From positions 62,001 through 126,000 of the forward strand of contig NZ_JAIRBM010000012.1 of NCBI RefSeq assembly GCF_020089865.1: a stretch of DNA of 64,000 nt. The letters run 5' to 3'. Within the stretch, counting starts at the first letter, position 1. Each line of letters starts with the position of its first letter. This DNA is from Microvirga puerhi. GTDB lineage: Bacteria > Pseudomonadota > Alphaproteobacteria > Rhizobiales > Beijerinckiaceae. Below, one piece after another: positions 19,923 to 30,497 of the stretch. The notes below the pieces were generated by a model. That model was not told where the DNA came from. It saw only the letters and a program-made list of their open reading frames with translations, and did no database searches. The position numbers and the translations under genes were made by a program.

Positions 19923-20692
19923 CGCTGCTCAAGGTGGAGAGACTGACGAAGTCGTTTGGCGGCGTCGTCGCCGCGAGCGATGTTTCCTTGACGGTGCGGC
20001 GCGGCGAAATGGTTGCGCTCATAGGCCCCAACGGCGCCGGCAAATCGACTGTCTTCAACATGATCGGCGGGCAGTTGCAGCCAGACAGCGGCCATGTCTT
20101 GCTTGATGATGCCCCCATTACGCAGGCGACGGCGTCGGAGCGTTTTCGGAAGGGGATCGGCCGAACGTTCCAAGTCGCGCAAGCCTTCCTGTCGATGACA
20201 GTGCTGGAAAACGTGCAGATGGCTCTTCTCAGCCGCTACGGAGAAACCCGCGGTCTCTGGTCGCCGGTGAGGCCGTGTCACCGGGAGGAGGCTTTGGGAC
20301 TTCTGACGCAGGTGGGCATGGAAGGAGTTGCCGACCGGCCAAGCGCAGAGCTGGCCTATGGCGATGTGAAACGAATGGAACTCGCCATCGCCTTGGCAGG
20401 CGATCCGAAGCTCATTCTCATGGATGAACCCACCGCAGGCATGGCTCCCGCCGAGCGCTCCGCTCTCATGGAGCTGACCGACTCCCTGGCTCGATCGCGC
20501 CACATGGGCGTGCTGTTCACCGAACACGACATGGATGTCGTCTTCGGTCACGCCGATCGGGTGCTCGTCCTCCTGCGCGGTCAGATTATCGCGACGGGAA
20601 CGCCGGATGAAATCCGACGGGATCCGCGGGTCCGTGAGGCCTATCTCGGGGATACGCATGGACTGGCCCCCCTTACGGCGAGGCCTGCATGA
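19919..20692 (+). CDS. livG: Branched-chain-type ABC transporter ATP-binding protein LivG
   Basis: A 257-residue ABC ATPase. Walker A GPNGAGKS is at 36-43, followed by the Q-loop segment IGRTFQVAQAF, the LivG-style degenerate signature (LAYGDVKRMELAIAL) and Walker B LILMDEPTAGM. The signature begins LAYG rather than LSGG, which is normal for LivG. The start is the ATG overlapping the livHM stop; a longer frame upstream reads through livHM and is not used. Its stop overlaps livF by four bases. Confidence 0.93.
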   Translation: MTLLKVERLTKSFGGVVAASDVSLTVRRGEMVALIGPNGAGKSTVFNMIGGQLQPDSGHVLLDDAPITQATASERFRKGIGRTFQVAQAFLSMTVLENVQMALLSRYGETRGLWSPVRPCHREEALGLLTQVGMEGVADRPSAELAYGDVKRMELAIALAGDPKLILMDEPTAGMAPAERSALMELTDSLARSRHMGVLFTEHDMDVVFGHADRVLVLLRGQIIATGTPDEIRRDPRVREAYLGDTHGLAPLTARPA

Positions 20693-21402
20693 CCGGATTG
20701 CTTCTGGATGTGGAGAACCTGAAGGCCTCCTATGGTCGGGCCCAGGTTCTTTTCGGGCTCTCATTCCGGCTTCAGGCGGGTGAAATAACGGCGCTGATCG
20801 GCCGCAATGGCGCCGGCAAAACGACCACCCTGAAGGCCGTTCTCGGACTGGTGCCGGCAACTGCCGATCGCCTCCTGTTCAAGGATCGGTCCATTTTGGG
20901 CGTTCCCACCTACAAGATCGCCCGGCTGGGTCTCGGCTATGTCCCTGAGGACCGAAGAATTTTTACGGATTTGACGGTGGAGGAGAACCTCGAGGCTGGC
21001 CGGCGCTCCGGTGGCAGCGAGCGCGCTCCCTGGACTCCGGAGCGACTTTTCCGGCTTTTTCCCAATCTCGCTGCCATGAAGGGGCGGCGCGGCAACCAAA
21101 TGTCCGGAGGCGAACAGCAGATGCTGTCCATCGCCCGGACTCTCATGGGCAATCCGGACGCCATTCTTCTCGACGAGCCGTCCGAGGGTATCGCACCGGT
21201 TCTTGTCCAGGCCATGGCCGAGGCCGTGCTTGCCATGAAGGCGGAGGGCGTGGCCATTCTCCTATCCGAGCAGAATTGGGCCTTTGCGGCCGCGGTCGCA
21301 GACAAGGCCTGCGTGATCGAGCGCGGGGAAATGCGCTTCGAAGGCGCCATGACCGACTTTCTCGGCAATGAGGCCTTGAGACTCCAGACACTCGGAGTGT
21401 GA
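20689..21402 (+). CDS. livF: Branched-chain-type ABC transporter ATP-binding protein LivF
   Basis: A 237-residue ABC ATPase of the LivF type, paired with LivG. Walker A GRNGAGKT is at 38-45, the LGYVPEDRRIF segment characteristic of LivF follows, then the signature MSGGEQQML and Walker B AILLDEPSEGI. It is the last gene of the transporter proper. A 141-base gap with no visible terminator separates it from the ferredoxin gene, so the downstream redox genes may share the transcript. Confidence 0.93.
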   Translation: MTGLLLDVENLKASYGRAQVLFGLSFRLQAGEITALIGRNGAGKTTTLKAVLGLVPATADRLLFKDRSILGVPTYKIARLGLGYVPEDRRIFTDLTVEENLEAGRRSGGSERAPWTPERLFRLFPNLAAMKGRRGNQMSGGEQQMLSIARTLMGNPDAILLDEPSEGIAPVLVQAMAEAVLAMKAEGVAILLSEQNWAFAAAVADKACVIERGEMRFEGAMTDFLGNEALRLQTLGV

Positions 21403-21543
21403 GGGACCGGGGCGCTTCACAGGATCGATAAGAGCACTGCGGCGCTCAAAACGTTGACGGACGAGGCCAAAGGCCCGATATCCAGCCCATCCGGCGCAGA
21501 CTGTGCCAATCTCCTTGTCCGTTATCTGAGGAATTTCCCGTTC

Positions 21544-22984
<1,441 letters not shown>

Positions 22985-22994
22985 TCAGAGCGAT

Positions 22995-23028
22995 ACCGGC
23001 GCAGCTTTCGCTTGCGCGGCGCGCCGGT
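22995..23028. repeat. Inverted repeat after the ferredoxin reductase gene
   Basis: ACCGGCGC at 22995-23002 pairs with GCGCCGGT at 23021-23028 around an 18-base interior. It has no following T-run, so it may be a weak rho-dependent or processing element, or simply a GC-rich hairpin. Confidence 0.4.
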
Positions 23029-23049
23029 TCCTGAAACTCTTTCCGCATC

Positions 23050-24288
23050 ATGACGGACTCATCTGAACCAGCCCTTGGCCGTCGCGCCATGGCTATGCTC
23101 GACGAACTCGCTCGCTACAGCGACGATGCCGGGCGCCTGACGCGTCTCTACCTGTCGAAGGCTCACCGCGCAGCTGCAGAAGCCACACTAGAGCTGATGC
23201 AACGCGCGGGGCTTGATGCCCATATTGATCCGCTCGGATCCGTGATTGGCCGTATCGAGGGGACGGATCGAAACGCACCGGCACTCATGATCGGTTCGCA
23301 TATCGATACCGTGATCGATGCCGGCCGCTACGACGGAACGCTCGGTGTCGTCTTAGGGATCGTTGCTGTCGAAGCGTTGCTGGAGGAAGGGATCGCTCCC
23401 GCATGTCCGATCGAAATCGTGGCGTTCGGCGATGAGGAGAATGCGCGCTTTCCGACGAATCTCTCCACATCCTACGCCTTGTCCGGCAAGTACAATCCGG
23501 ACTGGCTCGACGGCGCCGATGAGCAGGGCACGACATTGCGAGATGCGTTGGCGCAGTTCGGAGGAGATCCATCGAACATCGCAAGCATCGCGCGTGATCC
23601 GAAGCGTTACCGGGGCTATCTCGAGGTCCATATCGAACAGGGACCGCAACTCGAAGCGGCAGGACTTCCGGTCGGCCTCGTCTCGGCCATCAACGGCGTC
23701 ACGCGTGCCCGCGCGACAGTGATCGGCGAAGCGGGCCATGCGGGAACGGTGCCCATGTCCATGCGCCGCGATGCGCTCGCTGCAGCTGCGGAGATGATCG
23801 TTGCGGTAGAGCGAACGGGAGCCGTTCGAGCAGACACTGTCGCTACCGTCGGTGTCACGAAGGTCCAACCCGGCGCGATCAACGTCATTCCCGCTCGTGT
23901 CGACTTCACGATAGACGCCCGCGCACCGAACGATGCTGTGCGTCACGACATGGTAGCGGATATCCTCAACGAGTGCGAAGCCATCGCCGAGAAACGCGGC
24001 ACGGCCTTCACCGTTGAGCCTTTCATGGACTCTCCTGCAACCCCGATGAACAAGGCGTTGCTGAGCCGCCTGGAAGAAGCCATCCTAGATGCCGGGATTG
24101 TCCCGCATGAGCTTGCCTCCGGTGCGGGTCACGATGCGGTTGCGATGGCAGAGCTTTGTCCGGTGGCGATGCTGTTCGTTCGCTGCAAGGGCGGGATCAG
24201 TCACAATCCCGCGGAATCGATTACCGTCGAGGACGCGGATGTGGCAGCGCGTGTTCTCCTCGCGACTGTGAGGAAGATCGCCTCTTGA
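23050..24288 (+). CDS. N-carbamoyl-L-amino acid hydrolase / allantoate amidohydrolase (M20 family)
   Basis: A 412-residue Zn/Mn-dependent amidase of the HyuC/AllC group of M20. Metal ligands are recognisable: His84 in GSHIDTV, Asp95 in GRYDGTLG, the Glu129-Glu130 pair in FGDEENARF, His194 in EVHIEQGP, and a C-terminal histidine in SHNPAES. It hydrolyses the carbamoyl group of N-carbamoyl amino acids, ureidoglycolate/allantoate or beta-ureidopropionate; the sequence alone does not separate these. No hydantoinase or allantoinase is adjacent. Its stop overlaps the TTG start of the following acetyltransferase. Confidence 0.88.
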   Translation: MTDSSEPALGRRAMAMLDELARYSDDAGRLTRLYLSKAHRAAAEATLELMQRAGLDAHIDPLGSVIGRIEGTDRNAPALMIGSHIDTVIDAGRYDGTLGVVLGIVAVEALLEEGIAPACPIEIVAFGDEENARFPTNLSTSYALSGKYNPDWLDGADEQGTTLRDALAQFGGDPSNIASIARDPKRYRGYLEVHIEQGPQLEAAGLPVGLVSAINGVTRARATVIGEAGHAGTVPMSMRRDALAAAAEMIVAVERTGAVRADTVATVGVTKVQPGAINVIPARVDFTIDARAPNDAVRHDMVADILNECEAIAEKRGTAFTVEPFMDSPATPMNKALLSRLEEAILDAGIVPHELASGAGHDAVAMAELCPVAMLFVRCKGGISHNPAESITVEDADVAARVLLATVRKIAS

Positions 24289-24713
24289 CCTACGAGCTCG
24301 AGCTCCTGTCCTCGCCGGATGAGTCCATTCACGATCTGATCCGCAGACACCTGCGTGAATTCAACCGCACGACCCTAGCTCCCGGTCTGCCGACGGAAGA
24401 CCTTGCCATCGTGATCCGCGAGCCGGAGCATGGGGCAGTCCTAGGTGGGTTATGGGGGCGCACCGGTCGAGGATGGTTGTCCATCGAGCTGATCTTCGTG
24501 CCCGAAGATCTCCGCGGCAACGGCATCGGACCGCGATTGCTCATGATGGCCGAAGCAGAAGGGCTTCGGCGTGACTGTCATTCCGCGTGGCTCGACACGT
24601 TCAATCCCGACGCGGCCGTTCTGTACGAACGCCTGGGCTATGTGCGCTTCGGTGAGTTGAAGGATTTCCCTCCAGGGAACAGTCGCATCTTCCTTCAGAA
24701 GAAACTGAAGTAG
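24285..24713 (+). CDS. GNAT-family N-acetyltransferase
   Basis: A 142-residue GNAT protein. The acetyl-CoA loop region is LIFVPEDLRGNGIGPRLL (V-x-x-x-x-R-G-x-G-x-G pattern), with the later AVLYERLGYVRFGE strand-helix typical of the fold. The start is a TTG at 24285 that overlaps the upstream stop (TTGA), with AGGAAG about 8 bases before it. This coupling places it in the carbamoylase operon. The substrate is unknown. It ends 2 bases from the convergent acetyltransferase gene. Confidence 0.85.
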   Translation: MTYELELLSSPDESIHDLIRRHLREFNRTTLAPGLPTEDLAIVIREPEHGAVLGGLWGRTGRGWLSIELIFVPEDLRGNGIGPRLLMMAEAEGLRRDCHSAWLDTFNPDAAVLYERLGYVRFGELKDFPPGNSRIFLQKKLK

Positions 24714-24715
24714 GA

Positions 24716-25240
24716 TCATCCAGGCGGGCCCGTCCAATCCTCGGAGAGGATGGCCCAGCGCTCGTGATCGCGCCATTCTCCGCCAATCTTGAGATAGCGC
24801 GGTGAATAGCCTTCCTGTCGAAAGCCGAGGCGCTTCACTAGTTCGCGGGAGGGTGCATTGCCAGGCTGTATATTGGCCTCTAGGCGGTGAAGCCCCTGTT
24901 GCTCGAAACCATGAGCTACGGCAAGACCGACGGCCTCGCGCATGAGCCCGTGTCCTTGCCAACCGATCATGCCGTAATAGCCGAGATACGCGCTCTGAAA
25001 GAGACCGCGAACGATCTCGTTGAGATTGACGACGCCGACAATCCGTCCACTGTCACGCTCGCGGGCGATGAAGCCGATCGAGCGCTCGCCATCGCTGCGT
25101 GAGAGATAAGCCTGAAAGCCTGCACTGTCTCGGCAGGGATAAACCCACGGTTCGTGCACAGCGATACTTGCGAGATTCGCTGCAATGAGTTCCGCACTAT
25201 CCGCGGCAGAGACAGGCCTGATAACGACACGTGATTGCAT
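24716..25240 (-). CDS. GNAT-family N-acetyltransferase, RimJ/RimL type
   Basis: A 174-residue acetyltransferase with the RimJ/RimL signature order: RPVSAADSAEL near the N terminus, YYGMIGWQGHGLMREAV as the acetyl-CoA-binding segment, then HRLEANIQPGNAPSRELVKRLGF. The ATG at 25240 gives the normal family start; the frame stays open to 25420 but that extension is not family-like and crosses the next gene's promoter. Such proteins acetylate protein N termini or small amines. It is divergent from the small secreted protein gene. Confidence 0.86.
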   Translation of the reverse strand: MQSRVVIRPVSAADSAELIAANLASIAVHEPWVYPCRDSAGFQAYLSRSDGERSIGFIARERDSGRIVGVVNLNEIVRGLFQSAYLGYYGMIGWQGHGLMREAVGLAVAHGFEQQGLHRLEANIQPGNAPSRELVKRLGFRQEGYSPRYLKIGGEWRDHERWAILSEDWTGPPG

Positions 25241-25321
25241 TCTCAAACTGTCACCTTTCTGGAACCTTGGCCTGTTCATGCCGTTGTCGTCCGTCATCTT
25301 AACATATCGAAGGAACGGATT

Positions 25322-25624
25322 ATGCGAGCCATTCTTCTCTCGGCTTTCGCTGCAACGCTTGGTATGGGATTCCTCGCTGCTCCCGAAGCACAGGCCCGTT
25401 TCAACGGCGTTCAGGTGCAAGCTCCTTCACTTGTGGAGGACGTCGCTTGCGTAACACGTCGGGTGCGGACAGTGCTTCCCAATGGGCGCGTCGTGTTTCG
25501 CACCGTTCGTGACTGCGGTGTGCGGCCAGGGTGGGGACGTCCGGGCCCGTGCCGCATGGTTCGTGAGCGGGTCGTTCGTCCGAACGGCAGAGTCGTTTTC
25601 CGTGAGGTCCGTCGCTGCTTCTGA
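25322..25624 (+). CDS. Small secreted protein with tandem cysteine-bounded repeats
   Basis: A 100-residue protein with a signal peptide (1 to about 25, cleaved near AQA). The mature part holds two copies of a 23-residue unit, C43 to C65 and C77 to C99. Each has the form C-x21-C with a core VxPNGRVVFRxVR. Outside the units it is short and basic. AAGGAA lies just upstream of ATG 25322. An intrinsic terminator follows directly, so it is a monocistronic unit. I know no function. The equal cysteine spacing suggests two disulfide-closed hairpins, in the periplasm or outside the cell. Confidence 0.78.
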   Translation: MRAILLSAFAATLGMGFLAAPEAQARFNGVQVQAPSLVEDVACVTRRVRTVLPNGRVVFRTVRDCGVRPGWGRPGPCRMVRERVVRPNGRVVFREVRRCF

Positions 25625-25637
25625 TGCCGCGGCTTCC

Positions 25638-25666
25638 AAGGGCCCGCTACGGCGGGCCCTTCTTTT
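25638..25666. terminator. Intrinsic terminator between convergent genes
   Basis: An 8-bp GC stem (GGGCCCGC at 25640-25647 with GCGGGCCC at 25652-25659), extended by A-T pairs and followed by CTTTTC. It lies between the small secreted protein gene and the convergent ammonia-lyase, and probably serves the plus-strand gene. Confidence 0.85.
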
Positions 25667-25675
25667 CGTCATCTT

Positions 25676-27307
25676 CTATTCCAGAGCTCCAACGGCAGCT
25701 TCCACTGCTTCGACCACGGCGCCGGAGCGCACGAGATCAAGAGCCTGAACCATCTCTGCGGCATACCATCGGTCACCATCGAGTGCAGGTGGAATGACGG
25801 CGCGGATAGCATCCAAAGCGGCCTTCGAACCTTTTCCAAGCGAATAGTCTTTGGCTACGGGCTCGACGAGCGTCAGGGCCTGTGCCGCCATCAGCAACTC
25901 GACGGCGACGATCTGTTCGACGTTCTCGACGATGGTGCGTGCCTTTCGACCGCACCAAGTGGAGTTCGAGACATGATCCTCTGCGTTGGATTTGCCTGGG
26001 ATCGAATCGACCGAGCCAGGCGTGGCCAAGCCCCGGTTCTCCATGACCAGCGCCGACATGGAGCATTGCACGGTGGCATAGCCTGTGTTCAGGCCACGCT
26101 TTCCAGCGAGCAGGTTGCGTGGCAATCCGTAGGACATCGTCGGATCGATCAACCGCGCAAGGCGGCGCTCGGAGATTGCGCCAAGATCGGCCATAGCGAT
26201 AGCCAACACATCCATTGCCTGCGCTACGTACTGGCCATGGAAGTGCCCGCCCGAGATGGACACATAGCCCCCCTCCCCGTCATCGAAGATCAACGGATTA
26301 TCGGTCGCCGAGTTGATCTCCGTGCCGATGATACGCTCCACATACGCCACGGCCTCAACGGCCGGCCCATGAACCTGCGGTGTGCAACGCAGCGAATACA
26401 CGTCCTGAACGCGCGGCGACGCTGGCGCTCCGGGCTGGCGTGCCTCGTCCGGAAAGACGACATCTCGCGCGGCTTGAGAGCAACGCTTCGTATCCTCCAG
26501 GATCCGTAACAGGTTCCGCGCGACTCTGGCTTGGCCAGGATGAGGGCGAGCCTTGTGGACTCTCGGATCGAATGCTGCCAGCTCCCCCCGCATCGCTTCG
26601 AGCGATAGGCACATTGCGATATCGGCCTGTTTCAGAAGGCGTCTCGCGTCGTGCGTAGCAAGCGCGCCGAGCGCCAGCGACGTCGTTGAGCCGTTGATAA
26701 GTGCCGAAGCATCCTTGGCTCCCAAATCAAAGTCAGGATCAAAGCCCGCCTTCGCAATGGCGTCGCGCGCCGGCACCCGCCGATCCTTGTAGACCATCTC
26801 GGCTTCGGCAAAGCCACATACCGCACCCGCCATGTGAGCAAGCGGCGCCAAGTCGCCCGAGGCACCCACCGAACCCTTCTGCGGTATGACCGGATGCAGG
26901 CCGGCATTGAGGAAATCGAGCAGCCGCTCCACCAGCTCCACACGCGGGCCGGAATAGTTGGATGCGAACGCATTGGCGCGCAGAAGCATCATGGCCCGCG
27001 TCACGTCTTCCGGGAACGGCTCGCCGACTCCCGTGGCATGGGCGTAAACGGTCTTGCGTTGATAGGCCGCCATGTCGGCGATCAGGACACGCTGGTCCTT
27101 GAACAGTCCTACGCCCGTGTTGAAAGCGTACATCAGCGGAGCGTCGTCACGCATCCAATGGCGGTCGATATAGTTCCGTGTGGCGGCGATCCGCTCCCGT
27201 GCCTGGGGATGGAGAACCGCCTTCTCGAAGCGCCCCTTCCCGTTGCGGCGCGCCACGTGCACCACATCGCTGATCTTGAGCTTAGCTCCGTCGACCTTGA
27301 CCGTCAT
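25676..27307 (-). CDS. Aromatic amino acid ammonia-lyase (HAL/PAL family)
   Basis: A 543-residue MIO-dependent lyase. The ASG triad that cyclises to the MIO cofactor is A149-S150-G151 in VGASGDLAPLAH. The catalytic Tyr60 loop reads YAFNTGVG, and DVYSLRCTPQVHG, NSATDNPL and EDHVSNS are conserved active-site blocks. His90 sits where histidine lyases have the SH pair and phenylalanine lyases have a hydrophobic residue, so histidine or tyrosine is more likely than phenylalanine. Departures from classical HutH (PQVHGP for PQVMGA, NGST for NGTQ) and the absence of hutU/I/G leave the substrate open. The start at 27307 has a GAGGAA site. It lies 156 bases downstream of ugpC on the same strand. Confidence 0.88.
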   Translation of the reverse strand: MTVKVDGAKLKISDVVHVARRNGKGRFEKAVLHPQARERIAATRNYIDRHWMRDDAPLMYAFNTGVGLFKDQRVLIADMAAYQRKTVYAHATGVGEPFPEDVTRAMMLLRANAFASNYSGPRVELVERLLDFLNAGLHPVIPQKGSVGASGDLAPLAHMAGAVCGFAEAEMVYKDRRVPARDAIAKAGFDPDFDLGAKDASALINGSTTSLALGALATHDARRLLKQADIAMCLSLEAMRGELAAFDPRVHKARPHPGQARVARNLLRILEDTKRCSQAARDVVFPDEARQPGAPASPRVQDVYSLRCTPQVHGPAVEAVAYVERIIGTEINSATDNPLIFDDGEGGYVSISGGHFHGQYVAQAMDVLAIAMADLGAISERRLARLIDPTMSYGLPRNLLAGKRGLNTGYATVQCSMSALVMENRGLATPGSVDSIPGKSNAEDHVSNSTWCGRKARTIVENVEQIVAVELLMAAQALTLVEPVAKDYSLGKGSKAALDAIRAVIPPALDGDRWYAAEMVQALDLVRSGAVVEAVEAAVGALE

Positions 27308-27463
27308 GCCAATTCCTCGCGTTTCTACGAGGCATAGCGGTGCCATCCGTCAGGCGCAACAGCAAGGGCCCGCCCGAATCGAGCGGGTAGGTGGTGGGGG
27401 CGAGCGTCCTTGGACGGGACGGAGGTCCTCGCTATCCAAGGGCGGCTGGGAGGGACAATGCGT

Positions 27464-28540
27464 TCAGATGCGCCCGAGGCGTTTCGTCGTCTGCGGGTCG
27501 AAGAGGTGGACATTCGCGGGATCGATCGACAGCGCCAGATGACTTGCATCGGCGGGAATCTGGCCGGTGGAGGCCTGCACGACGAAAGCGGCTCCGGCCA
27601 CTTTGCCATGGAAGAGCTGCGTGGCGCCGAGCTCCTCGACAAAGTCGACATCCATCGTGAGTGTGCTGGCGCCGGCAGTGCCGGCCTGTACGTCTTCTGG
27701 GCGCAAGCCAACCTCAATGGCCGAACCGGGCGTCAGGCCATCCTTCATGTCCGTGACGGTGATCATTTGGTCGCCGATCGAAACGCGGCCGGGCCCTTCG
27801 ACCTTTCCGGGCAGGATATTCATCGGGGGAGAACCGATGAAGGTCGCGACGAAGCGGGTCTCAGGGCGGCGATAGACTTCTGCCGGCGTGCCGACCTGTT
27901 CGATCTGGCCGCCGCTCATCACCACGAGCTTGTCGGAAAGCGTCATCGCTTCGACCTGATCGTGCGTCACATAGATCGACGTGACGCCCAGGGCCCGCTG
28001 CAGACGCTTGATCTCGACGCGCATCTGTACACGCAGCTTGGCATCGAGGTTAGAGAGCGGCTCGTCGAACAGGAAGACCTGCGGCTTGCGCACGATGGCC
28101 CGGCCCATGGCGACGCGCTGCCGCTGACCACCCGAGAGCTGGCGCGGCTTGCGATCGAGGAAGGGTTCGATGGCGAGAATCCGCGCCGCTTCCTTAACGC
28201 GCTTCTCGATCTCCGGCTTCGGTGTCCCACGATTCTTCAGGCCATATGCCATGTTGTCGTAGACGCTCATATGCGGATAGAGCGCGTAGTTCTGAAACAC
28301 CATGGCGATGTCGCGGTCCGAAGGCTCGACTTCGTTGACGACGCGGTTGCCGATCTTGACGGCACCGCCGGAAATCGTCTCGAGGCCGGCGATCATGCGC
28401 AGCAGCGTCGACTTACCGCAGCCGGAAGGACCAACGAGCACGCAGAACGAGCCGTCATCGATACCGAGCGACACGCCCTTTACGGCCTCTACATTGCCCG
28501 CATAGACCTTCTTCACCGTGTCGAGCGTTACGCCTGCCAT
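27464..28540 (-). CDS. ugpC: Glycerol-3-phosphate ABC transporter ATP-binding protein UgpC
   Basis: A 358-residue CUT1-type ABC ATPase. Walker A GPSGCGKS is at 37-44, the signature is LSGGQRQR, Walker B and D-loop are [15 protein letters not shown], and a C-terminal TOBE domain includes GLRPEDV. The start at 28540 gives [13 protein letters not shown]; a longer frame exists but is unsupported. It is the last gene of a complete ugpBAEC set on the minus strand. MsmK/MalK relatives share the architecture, so the assignment to UgpC rests on the operon. Confidence 0.9.
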   Translation of the reverse strand: MAGVTLDTVKKVYAGNVEAVKGVSLGIDDGSFCVLVGPSGCGKSTLLRMIAGLETISGGAVKIGNRVVNEVEPSDRDIAMVFQNYALYPHMSVYDNMAYGLKNRGTPKPEIEKRVKEAARILAIEPFLDRKPRQLSGGQRQRVAMGRAIVRKPQVFLFDEPLSNLDAKLRVQMRVEIKRLQRALGVTSIYVTHDQVEAMTLSDKLVVMSGGQIEQVGTPAEVYRRPETRFVATFIGSPPMNILPGKVEGPGRVSIGDQMITVTDMKDGLTPGSAIEVGLRPEDVQAGTAGASTLTMDVDFVEELGATQLFHGKVAGAAFVVQASTGQIPADASHLALSIDPANVHLFDPQTTKRLGRI

Positions 28541-28649
28541 CGTCTCAATCCTTCCATTCGGCCAGTGCAATACGACGTGGCACGAGGTGTCATTCCGTTA
28601 CAATTTTTGAGCCTCTCCGGAACCGGAGAGGCCGCGCCCAAACGGCGCA

Positions 28650-29498
28650 TTACTTTTCCGTTTCGACCAAGCCCTTCACGAACAGGCGCTGCATGAACAC
28701 CACCACGAGAACCGGTGGCAGCATGGCCAGCACGGCTGTCGTCATCGCGATCTGCCATTCGGTCAGGGCATCCTGGGTCGTGATCATCTTCTTGATGCCG
28801 ATTACGATGGTCTGCATCGAGCTCTTCGTCGTGATCAGCAGCGGCCAGAGATACTGGTTCCAGCCATAGATGAACTGAATCACGAACAGAGCGGCAATCG
28901 TCGTAATCGACAGGGGGATGAGTGTGTCCTTGAAGAAACGAAACGGCCCGGCGCCGTCGATCTTTGAGGCCTCCAGCAGCTCGTCCGGAATCGTCATGAA
29001 GAATTGGCGGAACAGCAGTGTACCGGTCGCGGACGCAATCAGCGGCAGGATCAGGCCGGTGTATGTATCGAGGAGGCCGAGATCGGCCACGATCTTATAC
29101 GTCGGATAGATGCGCACTTCCACCGGCAGCATGAGGGTGATGAAGATCACCCAGAAGGCCGTCTTGCGGAACGGGAAGCGGAAATACACGACTGCATAGG
29201 CGGACAGGACCGAGATGAAGATCTTTCCTACCGCGATGCCCATGGCCATGATGAACGAGTTCATCATCATCAGGCCGACCGGCTCGCGCGATGTGCGGGA
29301 AGCGCCGACGAACAAAGTCCGCGAATAGTTGATCGCGGCCTGATCGCCCGGGACGAGGGGCATATTGCCGTTGATGATCGTCGCCGCGTCGAACGTCGAG
29401 GCGAGGATCGCCAGATAGACCGGGAAGGCCACGATGACGACACCCACGGCCAATACGAGATAGGCTAGGATGTTTCTATAGCGTCTGTTCTCGACCAT
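28650..29498 (-). CDS. ugpE: Glycerol-3-phosphate ABC transporter permease UgpE
   Basis: A 282-residue inner-membrane permease. It is strikingly like enterobacterial UgpE over the whole length: MVENR start, FRFPFRKTAFWVIFITLMLP, the EAA loop around DELLEASKIDGAGPFRFF, FIYGWNQYLWPLL, and the ending VKGLVETEK. It imports sn-glycerol-3-phosphate and glycerophosphodiesters together with UgpA. Its ATG overlaps the ugpA stop (ATGA, minus strand, around 29498). Confidence 0.93.
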   Translation of the reverse strand: MVENRRYRNILAYLVLAVGVVIVAFPVYLAILASTFDAATIINGNMPLVPGDQAAINYSRTLFVGASRTSREPVGLMMMNSFIMAMGIAVGKIFISVLSAYAVVYFRFPFRKTAFWVIFITLMLPVEVRIYPTYKIVADLGLLDTYTGLILPLIASATGTLLFRQFFMTIPDELLEASKIDGAGPFRFFKDTLIPLSITTIAALFVIQFIYGWNQYLWPLLITTKSSMQTIVIGIKKMITTQDALTEWQIAMTTAVLAMLPPVLVVVFMQRLFVKGLVETEK

Positions 29499-30379
29499 CA
29501 GTACTGCACCCTACGCTCGACATAACGGAATTGGATGGCCGTCAGCGCGATGACGATGATCATGAGGATGACCGACTGCGCCGCGGAGCCGCCAAGATCG
29601 CCACCCAGACGTCCGTCCGCATAGACCTTGTAGACGAGAGTTGTCGTCCGACCGGCGGGGCCACCACCCGTCACCGCATCGATGATGCCGAACGTGTCAA
29701 AGAACACGTACACGATGTTGACGACGATGAGGAAGAATGTCGTCGGCGACAGAAGCGGGAAGATGATGGTCCAGAAGCGCCGGAGCGGGCCGGAACCGTC
29801 GATGGCGGCCGCCTCGATGACGCTCTTCGGAATGGCCTGCAACCCTGCCAGGAAGAACAAGAAGTTATAGCTGATCTGCTTCCAGGTTGCGGAGAGCACG
29901 AGCAGGATCATGGCATGCGTGGCATTGAGCATCGGGTTCCAGTCGATTCCCAGCGCCTTGATGGGATGCGACAGGGTTCCGAGCGTCGGATGGAACATGA
30001 AGATCCACAGAACGCCCGCGATGACCGGAGCAACGGCATAGGGCCAGATCAGAAGGGTCTTGAGACCTTCGCCGCCGCGCAGTTGCTTGTCGGCTTGCGT
30101 TGCCAGCAACAGGGAGCATGCCAGGGACAAGATGGCGACGGAGGATGAGAAAATCACCGTCGTCATCATCGCCCGATAATACTCAGGTTGCGCGAAGAGG
30201 TGACGATAGTTCTCGAAGCCTACGAACTCGCTCGACAGACCAAAGGCGTCCTCGAGCAGGAAGGACTGCCATACCGCCTGGCTGGCGGGTAGATAAAAGA
30301 ATATCACCGTGATCGCGAGCTGCGGGAGGAGCAGCGCATAAGGCAGTATCTTGTTGGAGAAGAAGGCTCGTTTTTCCAT
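29498..30379 (-). CDS. ugpA: Glycerol-3-phosphate ABC transporter permease UgpA
   Basis: A 293-residue permease, partner of UgpE. The N terminus ([22 protein letters not shown]) and [13 protein letters not shown] closely follow UgpA of enterobacteria. The EAA loop is in [17 protein letters not shown], with the late [22 protein letters not shown] segment. The start at 30379 fits the family; the 20-residue longer frame would run into the upstream hairpin. The gap to ugpB contains two strong inverted repeats. Confidence 0.92.
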   Translation of the reverse strand: MEKRAFFSNKILPYALLLPQLAITVIFFYLPASQAVWQSFLLEDAFGLSSEFVGFENYRHLFAQPEYYRAMMTTVIFSSSVAILSLACSLLLATQADKQLRGGEGLKTLLIWPYAVAPVIAGVLWIFMFHPTLGTLSHPIKALGIDWNPMLNATHAMILLVLSATWKQISYNFLFFLAGLQAIPKSVIEAAAIDGSGPLRRFWTIIFPLLSPTTFFLIVVNIVYVFFDTFGIIDAVTGGGPAGRTTTLVYKVYADGRLGGDLGGSAAQSVILMIIVIALTAIQFRYVERRVQY

Positions 30380-30401
30380 TGCGCTTCGAGATCCGGTGCG
30401 G

Positions 30402-30425
30402 CGACATGGGGGCGCCCCCATGTCG
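30402..30425 (-). repeat. 24-base perfect palindrome between ugpB and ugpA
   Basis: Twelve bases (CGACATGGGGGC, 30402-30413) followed directly by their reverse complement. It is just upstream of ugpA and downstream of another hairpin. Both probably protect the ugpB 3' end or dampen read-through. Confidence 0.7.
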
Positions 30426-30443
30426 CGGACGCGCTTCATAAGA

Positions 30444-30477
30444 TCATCCCGGGAAACCGGCAGGCCTCCCGGGATGA
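30444..30477 (-). terminator. Hairpin downstream of ugpB (probable attenuator)
   Basis: TCATCCCGGGA at 30444-30454 pairs with TCCCGGGATGA at 30467-30477, an 11-bp stem with a 12-base loop. It lies 21 bases after the ugpB stop on the minus strand. There is no long T-run, so partial termination or mRNA stabilisation is more likely than full termination. Confidence 0.6.
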
Positions 30478-30497
30478 GTGAATTCTAGGCAGGTAAC

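Noticed and set aside
19595..20860. 421-codon minus-strand frame opposite livM-livG
   Set aside because: Crosses two overlapping plus-strand genes with intact motifs; no plausible product.
27410..28696. 428-codon plus-strand frame opposite ugpC
   Set aside because: The minus strand holds a complete ABC ATPase; the plus frame is its antisense shadow.
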